Assembly: GCF_006716465.1 (NCBI RefSeq)
Contig: NZ_VFPB01000001.1
Span: 1,026,983-1,090,982, forward strand
Reading direction: 5' to 3'
Origin: Pseudoxanthomonas sp. 3HH-4
GTDB taxonomy: Bacteria; Pseudomonadota; Gammaproteobacteria; Xanthomonadales; Xanthomonadaceae
Length of the DNA: 64,000 nucleotides
Part shown: positions 63,116 through 64,000 of the stretch, piece by piece
Layout: each line of letters begins with the position of its first letter
Position numbering within the stretch: position 1 is the stretch's first letter
Program-made: the position numbers and the translations under genes
Notes under the pieces: model-generated
What the model was told of the DNA's origin: nothing
What the model saw: only the letters and a program-made list of their open reading frames with translations
The model's database searches: none

Positions 63116-64000
63116 TCAGGCCGCAGTGGCGGCTTTGAGCCAGCGCTCGATGCCGGCGCGATCGCGCGCCTGCAGCAGTTTGGCCGCGCGTGCCTGCAGG
63201 TCCGACAGGTCGCTGTCTCGGATCGCCTTGCGCAGTTCCAGCAGCGTGGCCGGGTGCAGGCTGAACTCCCTCAGGCCCAGTGCCAGCAACATCGGGGTGA
63301 GCGCGGGGTCGCCGGCGATCTCGCCGCACATCGCCACCGGCACCTTGTGCTCCGCGCCGATGCTGATGACATGGCGGAGCAGGCGCAGCACGCCGGGATG
63401 CAGGGGGGAATAGAGTTCGCCCAAGGCCTCGTTGTTGCGGTCGGCCGCCAGCAGGTACTGCACCAGGTCGTTGGTGCCGATCGAGACGAAATCCACCACG
63501 TCCACGAAGCCATGGAACGCGATCGCGGCCGCGGGCACTTCAATCATCGCGCCGAGCTCGACCTGCCCGGCGATCTCGTGCCCCTGCTTGCGTAGTTGCA
63601 GAGTCAAGCGACGCACGCGGCGGCGCACTTCCATCATCTCTTCGCGGCTGCTGACCATCGGCACGAGGATGCGCACCGGCCCGTAGCCCGATGCGCGCAG
63701 GATGGCGCGCAGTTGTGTGTCGAAGACGCCGGCATGCGCCAGCGACAGGCGCACGCCGCGCAAGCCGAGCGCCGGATTTTCTTCGTCGCCGACGACGAGC
63801 CCGGTGCGGTCGGCCTTGTCCGCCCCCAGGTCGAGCGTGCGGATGGTGACGGGGCGGCCATTCATGCCAAGCACGAGGTCGCGGTAGACCTGGAACTGTT
63901 CGTCCTCGCCGGGCAACTCGCGGCGCTGCAGGAACAGGAATTCGGTGCGGTACAGGCCCACGCCGGATGCACCCAGTGCATGGGCATTCGCCACATCTTC
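63116..64000 (-). CDS. ptsI: PTS phosphoenolpyruvate-protein phosphotransferase, C-terminal part
   Basis: The frame runs off the right edge; the visible 294 residues are the PEP-binding C-terminal domain of enzyme I. Signatures: ASGVGLYRTEFLFLQRRE, TIRTLDLGADK, ENPALGLRGVRLSLAH, ILVPMVSSREEMMEV, LGAMIEVPAAAI, VSIGTNDLVQYLLAADRNNE and the catalytic Cys in VPVAMCGEIAGDP. Enzyme I takes phosphate from PEP and passes it to HPr. In Xanthomonadaceae ptsI sits between ptsH and mgtE, as here; in this lineage the PTS is mainly regulatory. A GTG at 63994 is internal, not a start. Confidence 0.93.
   Translation of the reverse strand, partial: EDVANAHALGASGVGLYRTEFLFLQRRELPGEDEQFQVYRDLVLGMNGRPVTIRTLDLGADKADRTGLVVGDEENPALGLRGVRLSLAHAGVFDTQLRAILRASGYGPVRILVPMVSSREEMMEVRRRVRRLTLQLRKQGHEIAGQVELGAMIEVPAAAIAFHGFVDVVDFVSIGTNDLVQYLLAADRNNEALGELYSPLHPGVLRLLRHVISIGAEHKVPVAMCGEIAGDPALTPMLLALGLREFSLHPATLLELRKAIRDSDLSDLQARAAKLLQARDRAGIERWLKAATAA

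Overview
The window is high-GC DNA that reads as a chromosome segment of a gammaproteobacterium of the Xanthomonadaceae (Pseudoxanthomonas / Stenotrophomonas / Lysobacter group). The reasons are large TonB-dependent receptors with a shared signal peptide, the metX-metB-homoserine dehydrogenase operon behind an S-box riboswitch, the aroK-aroB-hemE, algH-ruvX-pyrB and proC-yggS-pilT-pilU blocks, ptsI followed by mgtE, an AAC(6')-type acetyltransferase next to pdxH, and GTAG-headed REP palindromes. The genus is inferred; no rRNA or tRNA gene was seen. Both end genes (TPR protein, ptsI) run off the window.

Region 1 (1-13.1 kb) is the most unusual. On the minus strand, two TonB-dependent receptors flank a cytoplasmic enzyme block made of a 2OG-Fe(II) oxygenase-like protein, a methyltransferase, a TPR/SPINDLY-type (GT41) O-glycosyltransferase and a TPR/2OG-Fe(II) oxygenase. 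The first three genes are joined by GTGA and ATGA stop/start overlaps. The two receptors have near-identical promoters and leaders (TTTAAT-N17-TATGAT or TAGTAT, then GGTCACCCC about 74 nt before the start) and each is followed by a perfect hairpin. A TPR gene follows the downstream receptor. Upstream lies a small secreted protein whose C-terminus looks like the last strands of such a receptor. This looks like a receptor-plus-modification locus whose substrate is unknown.

Region 2 (13-23 kb) is housekeeping: Hsp33, MtgA, a GT2 glycosyltransferase overlapping a CBS-domain protein, AsmA, a hemolysin III family protein, PrfC, an M23 peptidase and a phytase-like lipoprotein. Region 3 (23-26.6 kb) is the methionine/homoserine operon with its SAM riboswitch. 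Region 4 (26.7-41.4 kb) has two very large periplasmic-propeller sensors, one with a GGDEF output and one a hybrid histidine kinase, plus serine deaminase, a YceI-cytochrome b561-YceI operon, a frameshifted small gene and several secreted proteins of unknown function. Region 5 (41.4-49.8 kb) has heme, shikimate, PLP and proline metabolism, dodecin, glycerate kinase, AAC(6') and a BtuF-like protein, with two related 128-nt REP units. Region 6 (49.9-64 kb) has the twitching ATPases PilT and PilU, a CoA-transferase, Tag, AlgH-RuvX-PyrB, a diguanylate cyclase, an esterase lipoprotein, a signal-peptide ATP-dependent DNA ligase, MgtE and the C-terminal part of PtsI.

All assignments rest on reading motifs and gene order by eye. 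Very long open frames antisense to real genes are common here because of base composition and were left out.
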